Shown: in pieces, positions 34,612-42,392 of the stretch
Layout of the letters: every line of letters starts with the position of its first letter
Position numbering within the stretch: the first letter of the stretch is position 1
From: Acanthopleura granulata
Taxonomy: Eukaryota > Mollusca > Polyplacophora > Chitonida > Chitonidae
DNA length: 64,000 nucleotides
Assembly: GCA_016165875.1 (NCBI GenBank)
Contig: JABBOT010000027.1
Span: 3,201,939-3,265,938 of the forward strand
Reading direction: 5' to 3'
Program-made: the position numbers and the translations under genes
Notes under the pieces: generated by a model
What the model was told of the DNA's origin: nothing
What the model saw: only the letters and a program-made list of their open reading frames with translations
The model's database searches: none

Positions 34612-36957
34612 CTAAATATCCAGGTAAATCGTGCTTACCCCATCAGGCAAAATTTTACGTTTAGCATAAAAATACGTGAAAGCGTCCTTATGCTGTGTAT
34701 AGGAACACATTTGATGCCCACGTACACGCCTGCCACGATTGACTCCCGCTGCAATTCGTCCTTCCTGGAACACCGAGAGATACAAATCCTTTTGAGCACT
34801 GTGACGGTTTACTCCTTTGCAAGAAAATTTTTCGGCATCCCCAGCGTAGCAGTAATATGTTTTTGGAACATAAAGCGATAATACCATCCCCACTCCATTC
34901 TACTTTAAACAGGCCAGGCGTACGTTTGTCATGTTGATAATAATCTCGACGAGGTAACCAACGGTCACGTTCAGCCTCGTAAGTTTCTCGTAGCTCAGGT
35001 TTAACCAAGGATTCTCAATTAGGGTCCGACCATGCAATGTAAGCAGAATCTGTATCTGTCTCCACGAGTTGATAATCACTGGAATGAAAATATTTTGCCA
35101 GGAAATCGTACTAGAATTCCAGCATGCGGAGTTTGGCATACTGATATACCATACACCCCCTATCTGTAAGGGTAAATTATATGAGATCCGTTTTTTAGTG
35201 CACGTGACCTCATAGGTATCATCATCAATTTCCTCCACGTTAATACATGCGTCTAAATTGACTAATTTTCGAGCTTTCTGTAGCGTGCACACTTTCACAT
35301 TCACATGGACACGTGATGGTAATGTTGACACAACAGCTTAAAACTAGCTTCACTGATCTCAGTGAGACATGCCATCATAGTTTCAATCAAAGTGTGCGGA
35401 TGACCCGTTGATACAAAACACATCGGTTTGTCATACCCAGGAACGTTACTGTTAACAGACACGCTCATGGGAATATGGAGGGCAGTCCATTCTCTGTTTT
35501 CACCACTGTTAGCTGCAGAAAGATCTAATTTTTGGAGATATGCCGCAAAATCAAATCAAGCTTTATATGGGAAATACCCGTCCTCTTCAGCGACATCAAT
35601 AATTCCTTCGTCAGCTAACTCCTCGAAAACAGTGGCTTTGTTTTTAAACACAAGCGACATCAATAATTCCTTCGTCAGCTAACTCCTCGAAAACAGTGGC
35701 TTTGCTTTTAAACACACAACTTGGATAGACTCGTTTGATAACTCCATCACAAATCCGTGCATGCCGTTTTAATTTGCATTCCTTGGGAAATGCTTTCTGA
35801 CAAACCCTGCACAGATAAGAACGAGCGCATAAATTCATATCTTTCACCACGCTAAAATGCTTCTCGTGTAAATTAAGAGTCAGAGTAGTAGCGTGTCGCT
35901 TGGTAGACAGATAAAGAACCTCAGCGCACACATCTTTATCAACTACTACCAGTTCATACACAAATACGTTTACTTTAAATAAATCCTCGAGAAAGGGTAG
36001 TTCGCAGAGCGGGACACCTCGAAAATACCTAGCTTCCATACTTTTAGTTTTCAAGTAAATTTTTAAATAACCCTTAGCTTTAACAGTACAGTATTTGGGA
36101 TTAGCGTTAATTAGGTGAAACGCTAAGCAGCGGAAGAAACACAAATAATCATCGTAAGCGCCATGTTTGCCACTCACCAAGCTGTGCAAGCCTTTGTTAT
36201 TTCGCACGTGCCCAGGTAAATCTACTTGCGCACCGATAGGGGAGGTATGTGGTTTATGCACATAAAACGCAACATTAGTCACACTGTCCACCACCCATTT
36301 GGTATTTGGGCGCTGTTGCCGGGCTGATTCGATAGGGTCGATAGCTGACAAATCAGCAATAAGTGTTTGTAGATCTCCATAGGTGTGAATACACCAACAT
36401 TTTGTGAGTATTCTTGTATTTGTACTCGGATAGAAATAACGCAATTGGTCCGTATCTCGGTGACGTAAAATGAAACCATAAGCTAGGTTGATTCGGAAAG
36501 CTGCAGGTTGATCAAGAAACACCTGTTCCACGTGTGTAGCTAAAGAATACAGTCCCACGATTCGGAAATTATACACATCTTGCAAAGGTCGATGGCGATG
36601 AAATTGCTGGCGGATAGCCCCCCAGTGACGTTGGTATATGCCCCGTAATGCTGGATCTGAAGGTAACTCATCATATGAAGGTGTGATGGGGTCCGAGCGA
36701 AATGAATTAGGGTTATTATTGAGGTTAACCTGGCCCTTTACATTACCAACAGAGGCGGTATGAAATTCACCCTGATCATCGACGTCGCTATCTGGCCCCA
36801 GCGGACTAAACACAGCCTCAGGTGAGGCCGGTTGATTGACAGGTGAGGATAATGAAGAGCCCATGGAGCGCTTCGATCTAACAGCGAACTGAACCCTGCG
36901 CTTTGATGCTGAAGCAGTTACACGACCTCCAGTCTGTGAAATGGGCTGCACCTGCAT
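34612..36957 (-). pseudogene. Protein-primed family B DNA polymerase, palm region deleted
   Basis: The N-terminal 437-codon frame (36957-35644) is open. It has a disordered start, the DDYLCFFRCLAFHL block and a zinc-binding segment (CRVCQKAF...HARIC, about residues 385-410), then KRVYPSCVFKSKATVFEEL. A tandem 64-bp duplication (35589-35716) breaks the frame there. A short exonuclease-like piece (DFAAYLQ) follows, then the sequence jumps to the C-terminal part: motif C near 35050 (DTDS), LFKVEWSGDGIIALCSK, KFSCKGV, and a stop at 34612. Motifs A and B of the palm are absent, so well over a kilobase is missing. A TGA also lies near 35017. The 5' end has a strong splice acceptor (TTTTTTTGTTATGCAG) right at the first Met, so the true start is probably in an upstream exon. 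Confidence 0.88.
35589..35716. repeat. 64-bp tandem duplication inside polymerase
   Basis: AGCGACATCAATAATTCC starts at 35589 and again at 35653. The length is not a multiple of three, so it shifts the polymerase frame. The same duplication is in unit E at 58916-59043. Confidence 0.9.
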
Positions 36958-37024
36958 AACAAAAAAAGAAAGCCAAAATCATGAAATCTGGCAAATCTAA
37001 CGTTTCAAGGGAAGCAACTCGTAC

Positions 37025-37130
37025 CGCCATATTCTTACTGTTTTTAATAGCTTGCCGTATGCCCATAAATATAACACACAAAATATATAACTTTTCAGTT
37101 TAACCTAGAACACAGGTGAGAACGGACGAC
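37025..37130. promoter_or_regulatory. Divergent start region between polymerase and basic-protein genes
   Basis: On the minus strand, ATATATTT near 37083-37092 precedes a 14-codon frame (ATG at 37066) ending at a GCG|GTACGAGT donor (37025) in phase with the polymerase acceptor at 36952. On the plus strand, the basic-protein ATG lies at 37131. It may be a shared bidirectional promoter; assignment is inferred. Confidence 0.4.
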
Positions 37131-37316
37131 ATGCCTCTCAAGAAGAAACGAAATCGATTCAGGAAATACAATACATACAAACGACGAGCTCGGAAAAAGA
37201 AGAAGACTCGGGGAAATAATTCACAGCGAGCTATGCCGCGAAAATTCCGACATCGGAGACTTAGAAATAGCTATGAATCACCTGGAGATTTCTACCACCG
37301 TGTAACCCGTACCTAG
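37131..37316 (+). CDS. Highly basic 61-aa protein, intact (core/protamine-like)
   Basis: Starts MPLKKKRNRFRKYN at the first ATG. About 45 percent of residues are Lys or Arg (RRARKKKKTRG, PRKFRHRRLRN), ending YHRVTRT. Composition resembles adenovirus core proteins such as pX/mu and the basic core proteins of adintoviruses, so DNA condensation in the virion is likely. It is intact here and in unit E (a few substitutions) and truncated in unit D. It is divergent to the polymerase. Its 3' region has the imperfect hairpin and CGAAAG element described at 37390-37430. Homology to pX is not shown, only composition. Confidence 0.65.
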   Translation: MPLKKKRNRFRKYNTYKRRARKKKKTRGNNSQRAMPRKFRHRRLRNSYESPGDFYHRVTRT

Positions 37317-37389
37317 TGATTTTTGACAACCCCAACGAGAAACAAAACGGACCAACCAAACCAACCAGCCCAACCCCGACCTGACCCTA

Positions 37390-37430
37390 GACCTTATAAA
37401 TAAAAGGTCGCCCTATTCTGTCGAAAGAGT
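37390..37430 (+). terminator. Hairpin plus CGAAAGAG element downstream of the basic-protein gene
   Basis: GACCTT (37390-37395) pairs with AAGGTC (37404-37409); the loop contains AATAAA. Next comes GCCCTATTCTGTCGAAAGAG, which resembles the sequence after the consensus histone stem-loop at 39775 (ACCCATCCTGTCGAAAGGA). It may be a diverged histone-type processing signal, a poly(A) signal, or both. Confidence 0.45.
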
Positions 37431-37597
37431 CTTTCTAATAGAAAAACCACCACATTATTTTCACAGTTACTCATTTTGTCATATATATGTGTTAAATAAT
37501 GAATAAATCTTTTGTATTGTGTACATCGTAATTATCCTGTTATATATATATAAACAGATTGTGTTATGTCTGTATTATTAATTTTTTATGTGTGCTG

Positions 37598-37601
<4 letters not shown>

Positions 37602-37650
<49 letters not shown>
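37602..37650. repeat. (TA)n microsatellite
   Basis: About 24 TA dinucleotides; counterpart in unit E at 60919-60962. Confidence 0.95.
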
Positions 37651-37653
<3 letters not shown>

Positions 37654-37743
37654 AATACGGAGTTCACCTAGGCGATATCCCTATGTTAGTAAAACACAGG
37701 GATTGAAAATCCACAGCCGCTGGTATGGTATAGCCCCTCTCAA

Positions 37744-37840
37744 CCAATCAGATGCTTGAAATTTTTTTTGCTCTTTATGACCGTCGCGCTTTTCCGTTCG
37801 CTGTCAAACTTTTACAAACCGTCCAATTCATATAAAAGGG
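37744..37840 (+). promoter_or_regulatory. Promoter of the 119-aa accessory gene
   Basis: CCAAT at 37744, GACCGTCGCGCTTTT at 37779-37793, a second CCAAT at 37823 and TATAAAAGG at 37831. The ATG is at 37875, about 44 bases past the TATA box. The 15-base middle motif recurs in the promoter of the next accessory gene. Confidence 0.75.
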
Positions 37841-37874
37841 GAAACTCACTCACTTTGCCACTGCACACGTCAAC

Positions 37875-38234
37875 ATGGGTGCGGAAGAGCTACAGCGACG
37901 TGGGATTGCATACGGGCAAGCCTGTGCACGATATGAAGAGACCATGAAATACGCTATGTATGACTGCATGGGCGAAAACAGAGAGCTGGAAATCAGCGAA
38001 GCTAAAGCGGTGATAAGAGACGCTTGGGAGAGGCTGCTGCAAGCAGCCATAGCAGTATCGGTTGGAATGCGGATAACTCCAAAGCAATCACCTAGCCAGC
38101 CAGCGCTGCCGACAAAAGCCGGGGCCAGTGTGATGAGGCGAGTCACCCCTGCTACCATAGCCCTCGCTGGAGTGAACCATCCAGTCCAAAGGCCAAACCA
38201 ATTTTTCCGAAAGATTCGCTTTTTCGAAATCTGA
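37875..38234 (+). CDS. Accessory protein, 119 aa, intact, unknown family
   Basis: Starts MGAEELQRRGIAYGQ. The N-terminal 75 residues look helical (YEETMKYAMYDCMGEN, SEAKAVIRDAWERLLQ). The rest is Pro/Ser/basic and ends FFRKIRFFEI. No domain was recognised and no LxCxE motif is present. It is intact in units A and E with one substitution (Leu to Pro in the linker), and absent from unit D by deletion. Its well-formed CCAAT/TATA promoter supports it as a real gene. The 3' end (CCATCCAGTCCAAAGG and CGAAATCTGAGCAC) is similar to the sequence after the histone stem-loop at 39775. Confidence 0.7.
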   Translation: MGAEELQRRGIAYGQACARYEETMKYAMYDCMGENRELEISEAKAVIRDAWERLLQAAIAVSVGMRITPKQSPSQPALPTKAGASVMRRVTPATIALAGVNHPVQRPNQFFRKIRFFEI

Positions 38235-38490
38235 GCACGCTATGTATATTGAATTATGTATGTCTCGTTTTAATGTTTCCGATTTGTCCGTTTTTTATTT
38301 AAAAAACAAAAGGAAAAAAAAAATCAGCCCACCTAACATGCAGCCCCATGTTAACTGGTTCGCTAGCGATTTTTATTCTTTACATATATGTACATATTTT
38401 TTTATAATTCTGTACATACAAGTAAGCTATTGATAAGCCCTATCTCTCTATATGCAGGCATAATCCTATATACTGTATAAGCAGGGAAGA

Positions 38491-38610
38491 GTGAAACATT
38501 GTTTTAATATCAGCACAATATACTATAAGGCAAACCGCTAGGCTATAGTGAAACATTGTTTTAATATCAGCACAATGTACTCTAAGGCGAACCGCCAGGC
38601 TATAGTGAAA
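38491..38610. repeat. 60-bp tandem duplication upstream of the 114-aa gene
   Basis: AGTGAAACATTGTTTTAATA occurs at about 38490 and 38550, each followed by TCAGCACAAT and an AAGGC...CTAGG/CAGG phrase. Two copies are present in units A and E, one in unit D. Confidence 0.85.
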
Positions 38611-38950
38611 GGCAAGGATTGAAAATTTCCTAGCACTGCTCAGACATCCCCCACTATCGACCAATCAGAACAGCCGAATTTACCCTCCCTTCAGCTCCTA
38701 CCGATAGAGCGTACATCGGCTGTTGTGCTTCTTTAGGGGTGTAAAACACGAATTATCTCCTTACCCCTTTCATGGTTTATATCTGCGCTGACAAATTATG
38801 TGTAGTATCTACTTCTATTTTAAAATTATTAAGATTATATCTAAATAAAAGCTGACATTTAACGCTATACTCTTATATTTCCATCCAAAAAAGAGACACG
38901 GTAAAAACACAAGGCTTGTAAATGCAGAAAGCCCACGGTACCGCTGTGAA

Positions 38951-39022
38951 CCAATGAGAAATGCTGAAATTGCTCTCTCTGACCGTCGCGCTTTTTTGGC
39001 GCGCTGCGCTGCTGCTATATAG
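38951..39022 (+). promoter_or_regulatory. Promoter of the 114-aa accessory gene
   Basis: CCAAT at 38951, GACCGTCGCGCTTTT at 38981-38995 overlapping TTTTTTGGCGCGC (an E2F-like site), and CTATATAG at 39015. Order and spacing mirror the promoter at 37744-37840. The ATG follows at 39114. A separate CCAAT (ACCAATCAG) lies near 38661. Confidence 0.72.
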
Positions 39023-39113
39023 TCCATGAACATTGGTGACAGACGCACAGTCACTCTACTGCACTTCTGCCGGAGCTGATTTCACGACAAAAACCCAGAA
39101 AAAGAGGAAGATT

Positions 39114-39458
39114 ATGGATTCACTCACGGAGATTATTATTCGACTACGAAACTGCCCCAGCATCGTGGTACGTACAGGCCACCCTGAAACGGATCGACCA
39201 GTGTTATGGCCCTTCCTCCTGAAGAAACGACTGGAACACATTTACACGGAGTATGAAACAGCCTACTTAAAATACATGGAAGCCTTGAAGCGAGAGGTTA
39301 TGGTGGGAACAGGACCAGAGTTTGGAAGACTGATCGAGTTACACGCATCAGAGGTGAACGAACTGCAATCCATAATGGAAAAGAATCGTGCGAGACTTTT
39401 ACGTGCACAGGTGGAATACAGACATTTGGAAGAACCGCCCAACAACAACAACAACTAA
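39114..39458 (+). CDS. Accessory protein, 114 aa, intact, helical, unknown family
   Basis: Starts MDSLTEIIIRLRNC at the first ATG after the TATA box. The body is strongly helical and possibly coiled coil (LEHIYTEYETAYLKYMEALK, SEVNELQSIMEKNRARLL). It ends with an Asn run (PPNNNNN). No family was recognised. The open frame extends upstream without ATG. Units A, D and E all keep it intact; A differs from D and E by MDSL versus MNSL and Pro versus Leu after ETDR. It is the accessory gene best conserved through the array. A consensus histone stem-loop lies 317 bases after its stop, which may or may not belong to its transcript. Confidence 0.72.
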   Translation: MDSLTEIIIRLRNCPSIVVRTGHPETDRPVLWPFLLKKRLEHIYTEYETAYLKYMEALKREVMVGTGPEFGRLIELHASEVNELQSIMEKNRARLLRAQVEYRHLEEPPNNNNN

Positions 39459-39471
39459 GTTACTATGTCAT

Positions 39472-39774
39472 TATATAAGACACAAGCTTCACCAGTTACT
39501 AACAATGCCGATATCAAAACCCTCTTCTCTTTAAGGTTACATCTACTGTTATCACTTGTGCCCTTTTATTGACCTTCTAACTGTCAGCCATCTTGTAATT
39601 GTACATTTGTAGTTGTTGTGATATTTATGTCAAATCCTCAGATCCGTCTTCTATGTCTTCTGCTCCGGCGATTCAACAAGAACAACTAAGTTTCATAACC
39701 AACGGCTTCTCCCCATTACGGACTCTCGTTATAATCACGGCTTCTCTTCATCGCCGACTCTCCCTATATCCAAA
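39472..39774 (+). other. Region between 114-aa gene and histone stem-loop
   Basis: A TATATAA box at 39472, an acceptor-like CAAATCCTCAG (ending near 39643) and TTCAACAAGAACAACTAAGT, which resembles the stop-codon region of the 114-aa gene (CAACAACAACAACTAAGT). It may be a terminal exon or a partial duplicate of that gene end. The open frame 39599-39826 runs through the stem-loop and is not called. Confidence 0.4.
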
Positions 39775-39809
39775 GGCTCTTTTCAGAGCCACCCATCCTG
39801 TCGAAAGGA
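39775..39809 (+). terminator. Histone-type mRNA 3' stem-loop with downstream element
   Basis: GGCTCTTTTCAGAGCC (39775-39790) is a perfect 6-bp stem with a TTTC loop, preceded by CCAAA and followed by ACCCA, the metazoan replication-dependent histone consensus. CGAAAGGA (39802-39809), 11 bases on, fits the purine-rich histone downstream element bound by U7 snRNA. Histone transcripts with this signal are processed without poly(A) and are stable in S phase. No histone coding sequence is nearby. Identical copies are at 53253 and 63088. Confidence 0.88.
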
Positions 39810-40063
39810 CTTTTTCCGAAATATGAGCACTATGGTTTTCCCATGTTTTTTTGCATCTGTTTTTTTTTTGCATGTTTTTTGCATGTTTTGGCTATTTTGG
39901 GGTTATTTTATTTATTTATTAGTTATTTTTTGATTTCATTTTATGTCTTTTTTTGTAATTTATCTGTTTTTTTTTTTGTCTACGCCTGACATCACCAAAT
40001 CCGGTGTATTGCGCACTAAAACTGACTCTGGTATTCTCAGTGTATTATAATGCGTGGTGGACC

Positions 40064-40409
40064 ATGTCAACACTCCAGACGGATCAAGCAGAAAACCAGA
40101 ATCTACAGCGACGGGTAGGTAGGTGTCTCATACTTGTAGGTGACTATATGGAAAGTACACTAAACTCTACCCCGGTACATTGACATTATATTTATAACTG
40201 TTTATGCATCGCGGTTGAGTATAGTGTTCCACCCCCGCAACCCCACCTACCTGGAATATCTACGCCAATGGATCAATGGGCATATGCCTGCTACACTTTA
40301 CAGAGACTATGATCGTTCACATTATTTTAACTGTGGCGCTCATAGGAACTGTAGATTGTGCCGCGCCCTCAACACCGACTACCCCGGAAAAGCTCATACA
40401 AATGGATAA
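40064..40409 (+). CDS. Possible two-exon small Cys-containing accessory protein
   Basis: Exon 1 (40064-40118) starts MSTLQTDQAENQNLQ and ends at GGTAG|GTAGGT, a good donor. Exon 2 (40225-40409) would start after GAGTATAG in matching phase and encode RNPTYLEYLRQWING and FNCGAHRNCRLCRALN. Without splicing, exon 1 reads 39 codons to 40183. Both parts are unbroken in units A, D and E. A competing frame in exon 2 starts with a signal-like MIVHIILTVALIGTV, so the coding frame is not certain. No family was recognised. Confidence 0.4.
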
Positions 40410-40608
40410 ATGTTTGTTTGTTTTTTTTCTTTGTTTTTTTTTTACTTTGTTATTTTTATATGTCTGTCTGTCATTGTCGTGACATCACACACCATGATGT
40501 CACATAATCAAACAAAGATTAGCCACTAACATTCACTGCCCCTTAACTTATCATATATATAAATATAAATAAGACATACTATGCTCTGAAAATATATACT
40601 ACCAACAG

Positions 40609-40611
<3 letters not shown>

Positions 40612-40659
<48 letters not shown>

Positions 40660-40660
40660 C
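40612..40660. repeat. (TA)n microsatellite beside the zinc-finger exon
   Basis: A TA run with one G interruption begins immediately beyond the zinc-finger splice donor. Its length differs in units A, C, D and E. Confidence 0.95.
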
Positions 40661-40664
40661 TCAC

Positions 40665-40871
40665 CATTCTTTCTCCATCCATATAACTCTCCTTCCCATG
40701 TCCAGTCCGACAATAATGCCGTTTCAGGCTTGACATACGAGTAAAGTACTTAGCACAGTCCTTACAACCATACGTACAGCTCCCCGAGCCATGAACTTCC
40801 CGCTTGTGACGATTTAGCGTTCTCCGTGCCTTAAAAACACGCGAACACAAATCACAGGTAAATTCCATCAT
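40665..40871 (-). CDS. C2H2 zinc-finger first exon near the right terminal repeat
   Basis: A 69-codon exon starts MMEFTCDLCS and ends ERM at GAATG|GTGAGT, a consensus donor. Finger 1 is C6-x2-C9-x12-H22-x4-H27; finger 2 is C36-x2-C39-x12-H52-x5-H58. It would be transcribed inward from the right terminal repeat. The (TA)n run starts the intron, so the apparent Ile-Tyr repeat tail is not coding. The exon ends in phase 0. The polymerase acceptor at 36952 is also phase 0 and is a possible partner; other downstream exons cannot be excluded. The exon is intact in units A, C and D and cut by the window end in E. Confidence 0.75.
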
Positions 40872-40973
40872 TTAACCCACTTCCTCAGTCATCCGTGGCT
40901 ACGTGCTTATACACTGCCAAGCACACCGAAATTGACAACCACCCCCAACCTTTTATACCTTTTAATGTTATTA

Positions 40974-41237
40974 TCACTAAGTGCACATATTACATAATGC
41001 CAAAAACACCTGTTACAAATGGGGATTCCCCACAGATGGGGGATCCGAAATATCCTTCGAAAAACCCAGCCCGCCAAATAGCCTCCACGTACCTTCACGT
41101 GATTGGAAAAACCCAACCCCGGCAGTCCGCCAAAATATGACGTCATATGACGTCACGGTACCTCCAGCCGGGTACCTCCCAGGTTAAAAGATAGGAAAAT
41201 CCGAAACGGGGGCCCGTAGGCCACATAGAATACTACT
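40974..41237 (-). repeat. Polinton right terminal inverted repeat, unit A
   Basis: Inverse of the left repeat with small differences. It lacks the CTCCGCAGGTACC insertion and has a doubled palindrome TGACGTCATATGACGTCA where the left end has one TGACGTCA. The tip is CCACATAGAATACTACT. Confidence 0.92.
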
Positions 41238-41243
41238 TACCGC
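41238..41243. other. 6-bp target site duplication, right copy
   Basis: TACCGC, identical to 26731-26736. The same six bases follow the right ends of units C (47811) and D (54731). Confidence 0.92.
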
Positions 41244-41612
41244 AAACATAACAGACTGCTACTTATTGCTACATACGCTTGGAAGAACTCCTATTATCTA
41301 TTCTAAGGTACTAGTTATGGGTAGCCTACTGTCTGCTGAATGATGATGCCGCTGCAAACCATTCATTAATTTGCTAAGCAAAAAATCTGAAGTGTAGTTC
41401 ATTTGACTTTCTAATTTACACCGATACGAATATAACTGACAGATATGACTTGGCAGTAGAGTATGTCAGACCTGGGCTAGATGAATGAGCCACCCAGAAA
41501 ATGATGAACTCACGTTTAGGAGGCCAGGGATCAGTGGTCTCAAACTCTTTGCAAAAACTAAAATACGAATTTAATTTACCTCCATGCCACAGGGAAGAGG
41601 AGAGCCACTAAG

Positions 41613-41960
41613 CCCCCAACACTCAAAGGAGTTGTATATCCAATAAAATGCAACTGCATCGCATCCTACATCGGAGAAACGGGAAGACCTCTAAGAACCC
41701 GAATTAAAGAACACAAGTCATCTGTCGAAAAATCTGATTCCAAATCCGCCATAAGTGACCACATACAAGAAAACCCACACCACAACATCAAATGGAACAC
41801 AATCTGAACACTAAACTCTAATCAACCCAACCGGAAAAGCGTAAACTGCAAGAAGCCATCCAGATTAAGAGATTAAAGCCTAGCCTCAACAGAGATCAAG
41901 GGATTTACCTTCCATCAGCTTATGACCTATTAATCCTCCAAACTGACCTGGAACCCCATC
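41613..41960 (+). pseudogene. Penelope-like element GIY-YIG endonuclease fragment
   Basis: The frame reads LKGVVYPIKCNCIAS then YIGETGRPLRTRIKEHKSS and ISDHIQENPHHNIKW, the typical Penelope C-terminal nuclease with its Cys pair, YIG and Arg/His block. A TGA ends the frame near 41806. A one-base loss (GGAAAAGCG) in this copy shifts the tail; copies 2 and 3 keep GGAAAAAGCG, where LQEAIQIKRLKPSLNRDQGI reads through. No reverse transcriptase remains. Confidence 0.85.
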
Positions 41961-42050
41961 GAGCCTAATCCCCCTGAATATTGTTGTACATGTTGACACT
42001 TGTATCTCTACTTGCTATATTTAAGAGTGTTGATGTCTTGATTTACTCAC

Positions 42051-42388
42051 TTGATAACGATGTTAGTATCTACGTCCAAACGTCGTGATAATAAACCAAG
42101 AAGTTCTATATCCATACGAAAGACATGTTCTACTCTACGCTTGCCTGTGAAATGGGGACCGATCAATGCGGTATGGAAAAATAGGATGTTGTCAATGCTT
42201 AAGAAAAGGTTTAAGATGTTCTCCAGACGCGAACATGATTTGGGATTTACCGACAGGATTGAGCACGCAATAACGATCTCAGATAATAGACCATTTAGAG
42301 AGGGATCTAGACGTGTTGCACCGGCTGACTTGGATGATCTGAGACACCATCTGCAAGACCTACACGACAACGGCGTGGTCAAGAATTC
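42051..42388 (+). pseudogene. Ty3/gypsy polyprotein fragment (start of RT domain)
   Basis: The frame includes MLKKRFKMFSRREHDLG, then RPFREGSRRVAPADLDDLR and LHDNGVVK, the segment just before the RT fingers of gypsy elements. It stops at the junction with capsid sequence (GAAACC shared by both sides), so the rest of the RT is missing. The open frame continues a few codons into Polinton sequence by chance. The retroelement was truncated by the array rearrangement. Confidence 0.8.
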
Positions 42389-42392
42389 GAAA

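Larger units (their letters stand above)
26737..41237. mobile_element. Polinton/Maverick unit A, full length (14,501 bp), core genes decayed
   Basis: Polintons are large virus-like transposons that encode capsid proteins, a protein-primed polymerase and a retroviral-type integrase. This copy begins AGTAGTATACTATGTGG and ends CCACATAGAATACTACT, with long terminal inverted repeats and a TACCGC duplication. Integrase, ATPase, minor and major capsid proteins and protease are on the plus strand; polymerase is on the minus strand and converges on the protease near 34250-34610. To its right is an accessory region with short intact genes. Every core gene has at least one frameshift or stop, and polymerase and minor capsid also have internal deletions. 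The closest relatives I can name are Polintons and adintoviruses. Confidence 0.95.
41238..42388. repeat. Host flank copy 1 (array spacer)
   Basis: A 1,151-bp host segment next to the insertion. It contains a Penelope GIY-YIG fragment and a gypsy RT fragment and recurs at 47811-48962 and 54731-55882, with a 102-bp remnant at 44138-44239. Confidence 0.92.

Noticed and set aside
34516..34881. 121-codon plus-strand frame repeated in several units
   Set aside because: It is the antisense shadow of the polymerase C-terminus and its 3' region.
38242..38433. 63-codon plus-strand frame after the 119-aa gene
   Set aside because: Low-complexity AT-rich translation, not open at the same length in unit E, and no promoter or domain.
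37875..39458. LxCxE or BH3 motifs in the accessory proteins, as in some viral oncoproteins
   Set aside because: I looked for both in the 119- and 114-aa products and found no convincing match.
39599..39826. 75-codon frame in the accessory region
   Set aside because: It has no ATG at its start and runs through the histone stem-loop, which is normally untranslated; the frame is better explained as 3' untranslated sequence.
40599..40664. Ile-Tyr repeat tail on the zinc-finger protein
   Set aside because: It is translation of the (TA)n microsatellite past a consensus GTGAGT donor, so it is intronic.
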